Source: an uncultured Bacteroides sp. (GTDB lineage Bacteria; Bacteroidota; Bacteroidia; Bacteroidales; Bacteroidaceae). Taken from it: a stretch of 54,120 nucleotides of DNA. A model generated the notes under the pieces. That model saw nothing but the letters and a program-made list of their open reading frames with translations. It had not been told where the DNA came from and ran no database searches. Below are positions 1-7,985 of this stretch, in pieces. Location: positions 1-54,120 of the forward strand of contig CAJKDC010000007.1 of the NCBI GenBank assembly GCA_905198575.1, read 5' to 3'. Numbering within the stretch: position 1 is the stretch's first letter; every line of letters starts with the position of its first letter. The position numbers and the translations under genes were made by a program.

Positions 1-157
1 ATTTTACGCTCGTCGGGACGGATGGTCCCGCCCCTTGGCGCTGGCCGTTCCCCGACCGATGAGTTTTCTAATGAGAAATAATGCGTGACACAGTTTATTT
101 TACACTACCACTTTCCATCCTCTTTTATTTACATTTCCTATTACCGATATCTTACAG
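1..157. other. GC-rich window edge, no supported gene
   Basis: The first 60 bases are clearly richer in G+C than the next kilobase and contain short inverted repeats (GGGAC/GGTCCC). A plus-strand frame reads into a stop at 58-60 and could be the last residues of a gene lying outside the window, but about 19 codons are too few to judge. From 61 to 157 the sequence is ordinary AT-rich spacer downstream of the leftward maturase gene. Confidence 0.25.
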
Positions 158-1618
158 TTATAATTGTAACTTTTCCCTGTATTCCTCGTGTAATTTTTTT
201 GTAAGGAATGCAACTTCACAAAAGTGTTTGTTTATTTTAAACATATCACCATTGTTCTCATTGAAATTTCGTTGAATACACATAGAACAATAATTTCTTG
301 CTTCACATTTTAAGCATTGTGGAAAATCGCCATGTGTGATATTCCTCAATTTTGATAAGGCTTCGGAGTCATTCCAAATTTGTTTTAAAGATTGTTGATT
401 TACATTACCAATAATCATGGATTGCCATCCAGGACAAGGATAAATATCTCCATTCTCAGCAATACAAAAACTATTTATACCAACGCCACATAAAGGTTGT
501 TTGGCGTATCTTTCTATATCTAAGTTTTCAAGATAAGGGCGCTGTCTTTTTACCCATTCTGAGTAGTCAATATCAAATTCAATGATATCTCTAATAACTT
601 GCTCTGTTTCTTTGATGGAAAGCCTGTTTTGAAGATTTTTAGTATTAAAATCAGCTTCAGCCATCATGATATAGTCAGTAAAAGCCTTTATTTGAAGAGA
701 GTGAGCATATTTTAAGACTTCCTTGTATCCGTCTTTATTCACTTTCATCAATGGGCAGGATATTTGAACAGGAATGTCTGCAGCTACAAGCTTCTCAATA
801 GCCTCTTTAGTTTTCTTATGTGAACCTTTTAAGGTTGTAATTTTATCATGAATTTCTGGATTCATACTATATAAAGATGCTTGTATATATGAAACATTAG
901 CAGCTTTTATAAAAGGTATCTGTATATCTTTTAATGCCACAAGATTTGATAATATACAAATTTGAAGGTCCTTTTTTCTACAATACTGCAATATTCTTAT
1001 AATATCTTTATGTAAAAAAACTTCTCCTCCACTTAATGTTACGTGTAGCCCACCCATATCAGCAAATTGGTCAATGATATGACATACTTGCTTGTATGTC
1101 ATATCACTTCCCTCATTCTTTTTGGCATTAGGAATATAACAATGTATACATCTTTCGTTACATCTACTAGTTAATTCAAATTGAATGGATTTAAGATGTG
1201 GTTTCTTTTTGTCTGCAGCAAGCATATAATCCTGTGTTGTCTCTGGAACATCATCTTCAGTATCTTGAGTAAAGTCTCTTACTTTATTTTTCATATTACC
1301 TAGAGCATACGAAAACCCAATATCCTTATTGTTACATTCTGCTGCTGTAGAACCTGTAACCAGAAATAAATGTTTTTCTAAATCAAATATAAACTTCAAG
1401 AAATCGTTTCTAAGTTTTTCTTTTGTAACACTGCCATCATATATTTGAGAAAGACATTCGATAATATCATCAATTTCTTTAGCTTCACGTGAAATCATTC
1501 TTAAGAAATCAGCACCAGTTTCGTTATACAATCGGTCTTTTCTGGTCATTTGATTTGTTATATATCCTTTATTATCGAAGAATCTTATAAATGTGTTTTT
1601 GCTTTGCTTAACTAACAT
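158..1618 (-). CDS. Radical SAM/SPASM peptide maturase with N-terminal RRE domain
   Basis: The 486-residue protein has the layout of a RiPP-modifying radical SAM enzyme. Residues about 6-95 look like a PqqD-type RiPP recognition element, which binds the leader of a precursor peptide. The radical SAM core carries CxxxCxxC (C153, C157, C160) within SRCNERCIHCY, followed by an SGGEV motif near 196-200. The C-terminal third is Cys-rich (CGVGINSFC, IYPCPGW, CLKCEARNYCSMC), as in SPASM domains holding auxiliary Fe-S clusters. By family knowledge it should use S-adenosylmethionine to make a thioether or carbon crosslink on a peptide. The probable substrate lies just upstream (1697-1861). Base composition is AT-rich compared with the asnA-to-thrE core, which suggests acquisition by transfer. 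The exact crosslink cannot be predicted. No exporter or protease gene is visible in the window. Confidence 0.85.
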   Translation of the reverse strand: MLVKQSKNTFIRFFDNKGYITNQMTRKDRLYNETGADFLRMISREAKEIDDIIECLSQIYDGSVTKEKLRNDFLKFIFDLEKHLFLVTGSTAAECNNKDIGFSYALGNMKNKVRDFTQDTEDDVPETTQDYMLAADKKKPHLKSIQFELTSRCNERCIHCYIPNAKKNEGSDMTYKQVCHIIDQFADMGGLHVTLSGGEVFLHKDIIRILQYCRKKDLQICILSNLVALKDIQIPFIKAANVSYIQASLYSMNPEIHDKITTLKGSHKKTKEAIEKLVAADIPVQISCPLMKVNKDGYKEVLKYAHSLQIKAFTDYIMMAEADFNTKNLQNRLSIKETEQVIRDIIEFDIDYSEWVKRQRPYLENLDIERYAKQPLCGVGINSFCIAENGDIYPCPGWQSMIIGNVNQQSLKQIWNDSEALSKLRNITHGDFPQCLKCEARNYCSMCIQRNFNENNGDMFKINKHFCEVAFLTKKLHEEYREKLQL

Positions 1619-1646
1619 ATTTTATTTGTTTAGGATTTTACAATAA

Positions 1647-1678
1647 TAAAAGCCGATGTTTGAGCACATCGGCTTTAA
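1647..1678 (-). terminator. Hairpin between precursor peptide and maturase genes
   Basis: An 11-bp perfect inverted repeat (AAAGCCGATGT at 1649-1659, ACATCGGCTTT at 1666-1676) with a 6-base loop lies between the peptide stop and the maturase start. Read leftward, it is followed by TTTATTATT, a weak U-tract. It would act as a partial terminator that lets more precursor than enzyme be made, a common RiPP operon layout (inference). Confidence 0.7.
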
Positions 1679-1696
1679 AATTTTTGATTTAATAAA

Positions 1697-1861
1697 TCAA
1701 CCTCCATAATCACATTTATAACAATCTTCACCATCAGGATCTCCATAATTAATTGGACATCCTGCAGCATAAGAACCTTTTGGAGAATTTTTTGCTTCAA
1801 TCTTCACCTCTTGGTACACTTTCTTAACATTTGTCTCTAGTTTTTTTTCTTTGTCTTCCAT
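1697..1861 (-). CDS. Small Cys-containing peptide, probable RiPP precursor
   Basis: This is a 54-codon reading frame starting at ATG (1861-1859) and ending at TGA (1699-1697). Residues 1-24 are charged and Lys/Glu-rich (MEDKEKKLETNVKKVYQEVK), like a leader peptide. From K28 the composition changes: KGSYAAGCP (28-36), then a Gly/Asp/Tyr stretch with C47 and C50 in CYKC and a C-terminal GG. Three Cys (35, 47, 50) and several Tyr and Asp in the core are plausible sites for radical SAM chemistry. It lies 78 bases upstream of the RRE-bearing maturase on the same strand, separated by a hairpin. From memory the core resembles Cys-rich radical-SAM substrate peptides of anaerobes; this was not checked. 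A chance ORF is unlikely given leader-core organisation and context. Confidence 0.7.
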   Translation of the reverse strand: MEDKEKKLETNVKKVYQEVKIEAKNSPKGSYAAGCPINYGDPDGEDCYKCDYGG

Positions 1862-1898
1862 AAATCAAATTAAGTTACATTAAAAACACAATAAATAT

Positions 1899-1927
1899 AT
1901 AAAAATCAGCTTAAATAATCAAGCTTC
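1899..1927 (-). terminator. Possible weak terminator after the WG-repeat gene
   Basis: A short inverted repeat (AGCTT/AAGCT at 1908-1925) is followed leftward by GATTTTT. It would end the transcript of the gene at 1952-3628 before the peptide gene. Only five base pairs are perfect, so it is weak. Confidence 0.3.
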
Positions 1928-1951
1928 CGTAAAATTTTATATCCTAAAAAA

Positions 1952-3628
1952 TCACTTATCATTTAAAAGTTCTAATGCAAGTTTATTTCTGTTACTTATA
2001 ACTTTACAAAACACTTTATCCTCAATGCCAATTTCGGCATCATTTATTTCAACCGCCCCAATCAATCCATTTTCAAGTTTCACCAAAGCCTCTTTAGGCA
2101 TTAGTTTATAAACTGTACCATTAAACGTATCACCTTCGTTAATATTTTTCAACTTTTTCTGATAATCCATCCACTTAACCCTATCATTATAGCTAAACTT
2201 TAGTATACCGTTATCATCTACTTTAAGAGCAGATTTTGACAAATGGTATAAAGCACCTCTTACATAGCTTGAAGTAACTTCATTATATACGTTATCAGGA
2301 AGTTCATACCTTTTAATCTTAAATTCCTTATCGAAGTTTTTCAACTTCATATAAATAATGCCTTTATCCTTATCAATAAACTTCACGACTGTATCTATGA
2401 GTCTGTGTTGCCTATACTTTTGATTTATGTATTGATTGACTGCCTTTTCAAAATTTTCATCGTTTGGCAACTCATCTATAAAGTCAGAGTATATATAATC
2501 ATAATCCCCTACAATTCCCCATAAATTATCCTTGCAGGCATAATATATTGGAGACGCAGGATTCTTAATTATAATCTGATCATATATACAACTCAAAATA
2601 AACTTACCCTCCTTATTTACCAAACCATATTTCCCGTCCTTGAATACCTCATATCCTTTCTCGGATACCGAAATCCAGTCATATATATTCTCCAATATAA
2701 ATGCCCCTTTTCCGTTCTCTATACCGAAAAAACCGTCTTTACGAACAATATTATAACCCTTTATTTCTCTTTTATGGTGCAATACTATTTTTATGCCATT
2801 AAAATAAGCAAGAGTTTTCCCCTCAGAAGGATATGCTTCAATATTTGTATAAATAAAATCTGTATAGAGTTTATGATTAGTAAGGCTATACTCTGCCCAT
2901 AAATTATTTTCATTCTTAAGGTATGCCCTATAGTTCTCTATAATAATATCTTTATAATTTGCTTCTACAATAGGAGAATCTTCAATACCATACATTCTGA
3001 TTCCCTTAAGAGCACCTTCTAAAAACACCTCAAATTCTTGATAATAATCTTCGGCAGCTATACAACTATTAATTACCTCATCCGGTATTTGATCTATACG
3101 AATTTCATTATTTCTAAATTTGTTTGGCAAAATCCATATATTATGCGTTCTAAAGCATGATTTTGTAGGAAATTGCTCCAACATTTCAACAGTATCATAA
3201 CTTTTAGCACTCACTTTATTGTTATTCATCTCTGGTAAATTCTTGACTCTTATACCAGGGTAGTTAGAAAGAAGCCATTTTGCAACTTCAAAACTAAATG
3301 CTTGAAATAGCTTTTCTCCGTTAACCACTACATAAGGATTTCCAGCTATAATCATATCAATATTATACATATCTATCTTGGTGAAACATCCCTTGCCATT
3401 GATATTATATACAGATCCAGCTTTAAGTTTATTTTCCTGTGGAATTTTTATTTCATCATCACCATCCTGAAGATAACTATACAGCTCATCATAGTTTTTC
3501 CCATCATAAACTATAAAACGAAAGTATCTGTTGTCTTTTCGCCTATATAATTCAAATTTCTTCAGTTTTGTAAAGTCAAAATTAATCGCATATTTTAACT
3601 CCCCTATTTTTTTATTTTTCTCCTCCAT
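1952..3628 (-). CDS. WG-repeat protein with C-terminal S1-like domain
   Basis: The 558-residue protein has no signal peptide or membrane segment. The middle (about 290-375) contains WG/KWG-type repeats: successive units such as DGFFGIENGKGAFILENIYD and DGKYGLVNKEGKFILSCIYD, each ending in an acidic/aromatic turn. The last 65 residues (GDTFNGTVYKLMPKEALVKL onward, ending KVISNRNKLALELL) have the pattern of an S1/OB-fold nucleic-acid-binding domain. The N-terminal 200 residues are not recognised. WG repeats are usually interaction modules, and S1 domains bind RNA, so a cytoplasmic RNA-binding role is possible but unproven. It is AT-rich like its neighbours, and a weak hairpin separates it from the peptide gene, so it may not belong to the RiPP operon. 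Confidence 0.65.
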   Translation of the reverse strand: MEEKNKKIGELKYAINFDFTKLKKFELYRRKDNRYFRFIVYDGKNYDELYSYLQDGDDEIKIPQENKLKAGSVYNINGKGCFTKIDMYNIDMIIAGNPYVVVNGEKLFQAFSFEVAKWLLSNYPGIRVKNLPEMNNNKVSAKSYDTVEMLEQFPTKSCFRTHNIWILPNKFRNNEIRIDQIPDEVINSCIAAEDYYQEFEVFLEGALKGIRMYGIEDSPIVEANYKDIIIENYRAYLKNENNLWAEYSLTNHKLYTDFIYTNIEAYPSEGKTLAYFNGIKIVLHHKREIKGYNIVRKDGFFGIENGKGAFILENIYDWISVSEKGYEVFKDGKYGLVNKEGKFILSCIYDQIIIKNPASPIYYACKDNLWGIVGDYDYIYSDFIDELPNDENFEKAVNQYINQKYRQHRLIDTVVKFIDKDKGIIYMKLKNFDKEFKIKRYELPDNVYNEVTSSYVRGALYHLSKSALKVDDNGILKFSYNDRVKWMDYQKKLKNINEGDTFNGTVYKLMPKEALVKLENGLIGAVEINDAEIGIEDKVFCKVISNRNKLALELLNDK

Positions 3629-3879
3629 GATTATGTTTCCTCTCTAATTTTATCATTTAAATTTTCAACCATATTTTAGGTATAGATAATTTTACTGATA
3701 TCCAATGACAACCGGAAGAAAACTACAAATTTCACAAGTTACCCCTCCATGAAATTTTAAATTACCATATATACAATTAATTTTTTCGTAGTCATATATA
3801 ATAAAAATCAGTATTACTCCAATAACTTCAAAATATGTTTTATCAGTATTGATTAACAAAATATTCTATACCGGCACAA

Positions 3880-4136
3880 AAAAAGCGTGAGTCTATTGTC
3901 TAACTTACTCATCAAAATCAGGCATCGCCAAACGCCGCATCGGAATGAATAAGAAACAATACTCACGCCGTTCTGGTATGTAACAAACCTATACAGCATG
4001 GGCTGTACAGACATACATATACAAAACAGATGAGCGTCATATTGTCTCTACCCTCCGATTAAAATTTGGCGATTTCGATTTTAGGATAAAGCAAAAAACG
4101 CTTTCACATCACTGCAACAGCCATTTCTCCAGCCGC
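3880..4136 (-). ncRNA. Candidate structured non-coding RNA with pseudoknot
   Basis: No ORF covers this 770-base gap, but its leftward strand can fold extensively. The 3' part is a long hairpin: GCGTGAGT pairs with ACTCACGC (3960s with 3887-3894), then ATTGT with ACAAT, then CTTATTCAT with ATGAGTAAG, and it ends in TTTTTTT at about 3880-3886, a good intrinsic terminator. A second hairpin lies upstream (TGTACAGC/GCTGTATA, 3990s-4010s). The apical region of the long hairpin (CCGAT and TTTGGCGAT, 3924-3943) can pair with an upstream strand (ATCGCCAAA at 4065-4073 and ATCGG near 4055), which would form a pseudoknot of 14 bp. A TATATTTG -7-like box is at 4144-4151. It may belong to a known Bacteroidales RNA family (for example a 6S-like RNA); I cannot tell. 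Confidence 0.5.
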
Positions 4137-4257
4137 TGCAATGCAAATATACATTTTTTGTTCAACATGACGCTCTTTTTTGAATATTATTCTTTGCAAT
4201 ATTACAACCCAATTAAGGTTACTACATCGCGTTACTTCTATTTATTTAACTTTGAGG

Positions 4258-4288
4258 CAAAGGTATACCGGCATTGCACCTAAAACAA
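4258..4288 (-). promoter_or_regulatory. Bacteroidota promoter reading left, upstream of RNA candidate
   Basis: On the minus strand a TTG (4288-4286) is followed after 20 bases by TACCTTTG (4265-4258), matching the Bacteroides primary-sigma consensus. No protein gene starts downstream until 3628, so it probably drives the structured RNA or a long leader. Confidence 0.55.
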
Positions 4289-4330
4289 GTGCAAACTCTA
4301 AGAATCTAAATAAAATTCTTTTTTTTACAA

Positions 4331-4379
4331 ACAAAAAGAATGAGCCCTAAAAGTCCCGACAGACTCTTTGAGCTCATTC
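4331..4379 (-). terminator. Terminator of the AAA-ATPase/PD-(D/E)XK gene
   Basis: Inverted repeat GAATGAGC (4338-4345) and GCTCATTC (4372-4379) with an inner AAAGAGTC/GGACTTTT stem. Leftward it is followed by TTTTTGTTTG. It sits 20 bases past the stop of the gene at 4399-5961. Confidence 0.75.
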
Positions 4380-4398
4380 AAACAGACATAACTATTCT

Positions 4399-5961
4399 CT
4401 AAAAATTACAAGTATCCACCACCCACCGTTCAATTGTTCGCGTCTCAGAACTGAAATTCACCCCCACTTTTACTACCTTACGTCCGTCCCGGGCAAAAGC
4501 AGAAACATAACCTTTAGCCTCAATCTGTGCCATGGCTTCCTCAGCTGTTCCATCAAGTTTGAACTCCATGACATAGATATAATCTGAAGTTTTCAACACA
4601 AGATCGATACGTCCACGGGAAGTATGATATTCCACCTCGGTATAAAACCCCATCAGTTTGAAGACAATGAAAAGTATATTCTGATAATGCACTTCCCGGT
4701 CACGGGGAGCAAGGTCATAAGGGATTACATCGAAGAAAGTCTGCAAGCGGCTAAGGAAAGAGTCAACATCCCCCTTGCGCACTTCCTCCACAAAACGCTG
4801 AATCTCGTAGGGGGACCGGGTAGGACTTACCGAAGCATAATTGGGCAAAAGGAAGCGAAAGAACCCCTGCTCCACTTCACGGTTAGGGAAACCCAAGGTA
4901 TAATTCTCAAACTCTGCATTATAATCCTTAATGGTAAGATAGCCGCTCTGATAGATAACCGGCACAGGGTCCGTAGAAGCAGAGTCTATGCAGTCAAGAA
5001 CAGGCTGGTTGGTTACAATGTCCTCTATTTCCTCAACCTTATAGTTATGAAGCTTCATCAACTCTACAAGATAGGTAGGTGTTCCGGTCTCAAACCAATA
5101 ATTACCTAACTGCATGTTTGCAAAGGTATTGAGCAGACTGAAAGGGTTGTACATTGCCGGCGAATCGTAGCTGAAATGATAACCGTCATAGTTCATTTTC
5201 AACAGCCTGCATCCTTCCTCATAGCTCACTCCAAGTCGGACTGACAGTTCATGGATATCGTCATCAAAATATACGTGAAGCTCTTTTTCGCTTATACCAC
5301 AAATGTCTGAGAAGCGATTTATCATGGATATATCCATCAGATGATTCAAATCGCTGAATACGCTTACCTTGCCAAACTTAGTTACACCGGTAAGCATGGC
5401 AAACTGGATATACCCGTCGCAGGATTTCAATGCCCCATAAAAAGCTTTCAGGATATTTCTGTATTCAGATTGAAGCCCGGGGTTTCCTATGACCTGAAGC
5501 ATTGGCTTGTCGTATTCATCTATAAGAATAACAACTTTCTTACCTGTAAGCTCATAAGCATGCTTGATAAGATACATAAAACGCTCCTCGGGTACTCTGT
5601 CCTGCTTTTCACCACCATATAATTTTTCCCACTCTTCAAGGTTTTGATTTAATATACCAAGCAATGACTCCTTGTCATCGTAATTTCTGGTATTCAAATC
5701 CATGTGCAAAACAGGATACGCTATCCAGTCTTTTTCCAGTGTCTCCATCGCAAGTCCGGAAAACAGCTCACGCTTACCCGAGAAATAAGCCTCAAGGGTA
5801 GAGATAAGAAGGCTCTTTCCGAAGCGTCGCGGACGACTCAGAAAATAATATTTCCCGGAACTCACCAACTGGTATATCAATGAAGTTTTATCAACATATA
5901 TATACCCTCTCTTGCGAAGGTCCTCAAAGTTCTGTATGCCGACCGGATATAGCTTACTCAT
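4399..5961 (-). CDS. AAA-ATPase-like protein with C-terminal PD-(D/E)XK domain
   Basis: Starting at the internal Met that gives MSKLYPVGIQNFEDLR, the product is 520 residues; the frame is open 19 codons further up, but those codons lack family character. This two-domain family (recalled as AAA-ATPase-like plus PDDEXK_9, formerly DUF1703) is abundant in Bacteroides. Walker A is RPRRFGKS (43-50) and Walker B is VVILIDEYDKPML near 145-157. The C-terminal RIDLVLKTSDYIYVMEFKLDG carries the D...ExK nuclease signature. Members are often multicopy, and the cellular role is unknown; a nucleic-acid or mobile-element function is inferred from the domains. It appears intact and is followed by a strong terminator. 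It is expressed on its own: the flanking genes are more than 150 bases away. Confidence 0.85.
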   Translation of the reverse strand: MSKLYPVGIQNFEDLRKRGYIYVDKTSLIYQLVSSGKYYFLSRPRRFGKSLLISTLEAYFSGKRELFSGLAMETLEKDWIAYPVLHMDLNTRNYDDKESLLGILNQNLEEWEKLYGGEKQDRVPEERFMYLIKHAYELTGKKVVILIDEYDKPMLQVIGNPGLQSEYRNILKAFYGALKSCDGYIQFAMLTGVTKFGKVSVFSDLNHLMDISMINRFSDICGISEKELHVYFDDDIHELSVRLGVSYEEGCRLLKMNYDGYHFSYDSPAMYNPFSLLNTFANMQLGNYWFETGTPTYLVELMKLHNYKVEEIEDIVTNQPVLDCIDSASTDPVPVIYQSGYLTIKDYNAEFENYTLGFPNREVEQGFFRFLLPNYASVSPTRSPYEIQRFVEEVRKGDVDSFLSRLQTFFDVIPYDLAPRDREVHYQNILFIVFKLMGFYTEVEYHTSRGRIDLVLKTSDYIYVMEFKLDGTAEEAMAQIEAKGYVSAFARDGRKVVKVGVNFSSETRTIERWVVDTCNF

Positions 5962-6130
5962 AACAATTTCTTTTTCAATAACCTGATACAAATATAATAC
6001 AATCAGGATGAAACGCAAAAAATATTGTTTTTACACAATGGGATTTCTCACCAATATGCACCTTTAGTATCAGAGTTATTCAAAAAGAAAATACTTCGAA
6101 GAGCAGTTTATCATGAATATATCAAATAAG

Positions 6131-6682
6131 TTACACGATTTTGAAAAAACTTGAAAGGATTTTTTCATCACATCCATATTTATTCTTACAGATGTACCCC
6201 AACACATTTTTTAAAAGCATCATTTCTTCATCATCTACCATATTTCGGAACAGCTTCTTCAAGTTCACACTATCTTTAGCCTTCGCATCTTTAGTAATTA
6301 CAGTAAAATCTTTCAGATTATCAGGCAAATCATAGTCAGACATTTTTATATGGTTTCTTTCTGCAACTTTCAAAATAAATTCATCCATTGCAGGACTTAC
6401 CCTGATTAGAAAATGACGATTAGAACGATGCTTTAACAACTCCAAATGCTCTGTTTTTCCTATTAAATAAAAAGCAGCGTTATATGAATGTTGTTTTTTA
6501 TCGTTATCAATTATTATTCCCAATGCAAACTCATCCTTCAGGTTTTGTTGCATCATATTTCCCACTTTATTGCATCCGTGACAATGATTGGCACCTGTAT
6601 AAATACCTTCCATCTTCAGAAAAGTATTAACAATGTTTGTATCAACAAAACATTCGGGCAATATATCACGCGAAATATTCAT
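6131..6682 (-). CDS. Small TOPRIM-like protein, partner of upstream ATPase
   Basis: The 183-residue product starts inside the last codons of the ATPase gene (4-base overlap, 6679-6682), so the two are translationally coupled. It shows a TOPRIM-like pattern: E10 in PECFVDTNIVNTFL, a Gly-containing segment (HGCNKVGNMM), a hydrophobic strand leading to D59-N-D61 (ALGIIIDNDK), then FLIRVSPAMDEFIL near 91-104, like the third acidic motif of TOPRIM/DUF3226-like proteins. TOPRIM domains are metal-dependent nuclease or primase cores. OLD-family and PARIS defence systems join such a domain to an ABC-type ATPase, in one protein or two. Here the nuclease-like part is short and lacks a long C-terminal region. 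Assignment is by motif only. Confidence 0.5.
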   Translation of the reverse strand: MNISRDILPECFVDTNIVNTFLKMEGIYTGANHCHGCNKVGNMMQQNLKDEFALGIIIDNDKKQHSYNAAFYLIGKTEHLELLKHRSNRHFLIRVSPAMDEFILKVAERNHIKMSDYDLPDNLKDFTVITKDAKAKDSVNLKKLFRNMVDDEEMMLLKNVLGYICKNKYGCDEKILSSFFKIV

Positions 6683-7776
6683 CCTAAACTTTCCAGATTA
6701 TAAAAAACATCAATACTGTAATCATATAATTCCTGCACCTCTTTTTCCGAGGCAGTACGGACAATATATTGTCCTTCTCCAGATTCTTTATTAAAGAATA
6801 GAGACAAATCATTATTATTGTCTTTTTCCAAAAATGCAGTAACCATATAAGGGCTGTGAGTGGCAATGAACAGAAATCCCCCTTTCTCACTTCTTGCCCA
6901 ATCCAATAACTTATAAGCTAAAACTCCCTGAGTAGGAGGAAACAAATTCTGTTCAGGTTCCTCCAAGAAGATTTCCGTTCTTTTCATTCCTGTGAAATTA
7001 GAATAAATCTTTTTAGCCTGATGTTCATCCATGCCGCCATTCTCAACATTTGCAAAAATCGTATTATGCAATTTTTTGTCTTCCTCTATTCTCCAGATAT
7101 TTTTTGACTGTTCAGTCCTGAACCTCACTCTATACAGAAATTCCAGATGAACAAGAAGTGGGATGAGTGACTGAAGCCCACTTGAAGTATTTATAAAATC
7201 AAGAACAACTCCATTTCCCACAGTGACCTTGTCCTTGTTATTACTCCTGTCATATTTATACCTAACCCCTAAATTAAGAATATCAAGTCCATCTGTCATA
7301 ACAGTTCTTGCATCCTGCCAATCCTTCATAAAATTTCTTATATTGTCATTTTTCATATTCACTTCAAACCAGTTAGGTATTGCCGCCACCAAATTTCTTT
7401 CAGCAGGAATATAAGAAATCTTTGGACAAACATATCTCCATCTTCCTTCATTTTTCCATGAAAATTTAAATTCTCTGCTTTCCCATGAATATGAAAATTC
7501 CATCGAGTCATTCTCGTATGCTATATAAGAGTTTTCTTTTATATATCCATCCAGCTTATGGAACTCTACAAACTTTCTTTCAAATATATCATCTTCTTTA
7601 AAAAAATAGGGTTCCTGTGACAACTGAATACGTTTTTCTACCCAGTTGCAAAAACATGCAGTTTTAAGCAAGCAACTTTTTCCTGCACTCTGAGGACCTA
7701 CAATTATATTAATCTTATTCAGAAACACATCAGCTTCTCTTAACGGTCCTAAATTTCTAATCACTAAATGTCGCAT
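6679..7776 (-). CDS. ABC-type AAA ATPase (OLD/AAA_15-like)
   Basis: This 365-residue protein is a compact SMC/OLD-like ATPase. It has Walker A GPQSAGKS (27-34), a conserved YIPAERNL segment (122-129), an ABC signature-like TSSGLQS (197-203), Walker B with catalytic Glu in EIFLEEPEQNLFP (268-280), and the switch histidine in FIATHSPYM (H307). The absence of a long coiled coil separates it from RecF/RecN/SMC. It is the first gene of a two-gene unit with the TOPRIM-like gene. A -7-like element (TATGTTTG on the minus strand, 7815-7808) lies about 32 bases upstream of the start. Such ATPases act as sensors in several phage-defence systems, but housekeeping-like chromosomal copies of unknown function also occur in Bacteroides. 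The ATPase call is firm; the defence role is inference. Confidence 0.8.
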   Translation of the reverse strand: MRHLVIRNLGPLREADVFLNKINIIVGPQSAGKSCLLKTACFCNWVEKRIQLSQEPYFFKEDDIFERKFVEFHKLDGYIKENSYIAYENDSMEFSYSWESREFKFSWKNEGRWRYVCPKISYIPAERNLVAAIPNWFEVNMKNDNIRNFMKDWQDARTVMTDGLDILNLGVRYKYDRSNNKDKVTVGNGVVLDFINTSSGLQSLIPLLVHLEFLYRVRFRTEQSKNIWRIEEDKKLHNTIFANVENGGMDEHQAKKIYSNFTGMKRTEIFLEEPEQNLFPPTQGVLAYKLLDWARSEKGGFLFIATHSPYMVTAFLEKDNNNDLSLFFNKESGEGQYIVRTASEKEVQELYDYSIDVFYNLESLG

Positions 7777-7881
7777 AGCTTTTCGGATACAATTTTATTA
7801 GTACCTACAAACATACATAAAAATCCTCATTTTTTATGTCCGGCGTAATTAAAAAATAAGCTACAGCAACTATAAAAACAC

Positions 7882-7933
7882 AAACAAAAAGTGAACCCCG
7901 AAAGCCTTTTTTACCGGCTTTCAGAGTCCACTT
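7882..7933 (-). terminator. Terminator after trxA
   Basis: Nested inverted repeats (AAGTG/CACTT around GAAAGCC/GGCTTTC) are followed leftward by TTTTTGTTTG, the same tail as the terminator at 4331-4379. It closes the thioredoxin transcript. Confidence 0.75.
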
Positions 7934-7985
7934 CAAAAAACGAACCTTTTTCCTAACCTAATATCCTATCTGCATCAATATGTGG

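Noticed and set aside
4624..5109. 161-codon plus-strand ORF
   Set aside because: It is antisense to the AAA-ATPase/PD-(D/E)XK gene and has no family character; the minus-strand protein has clear motifs.
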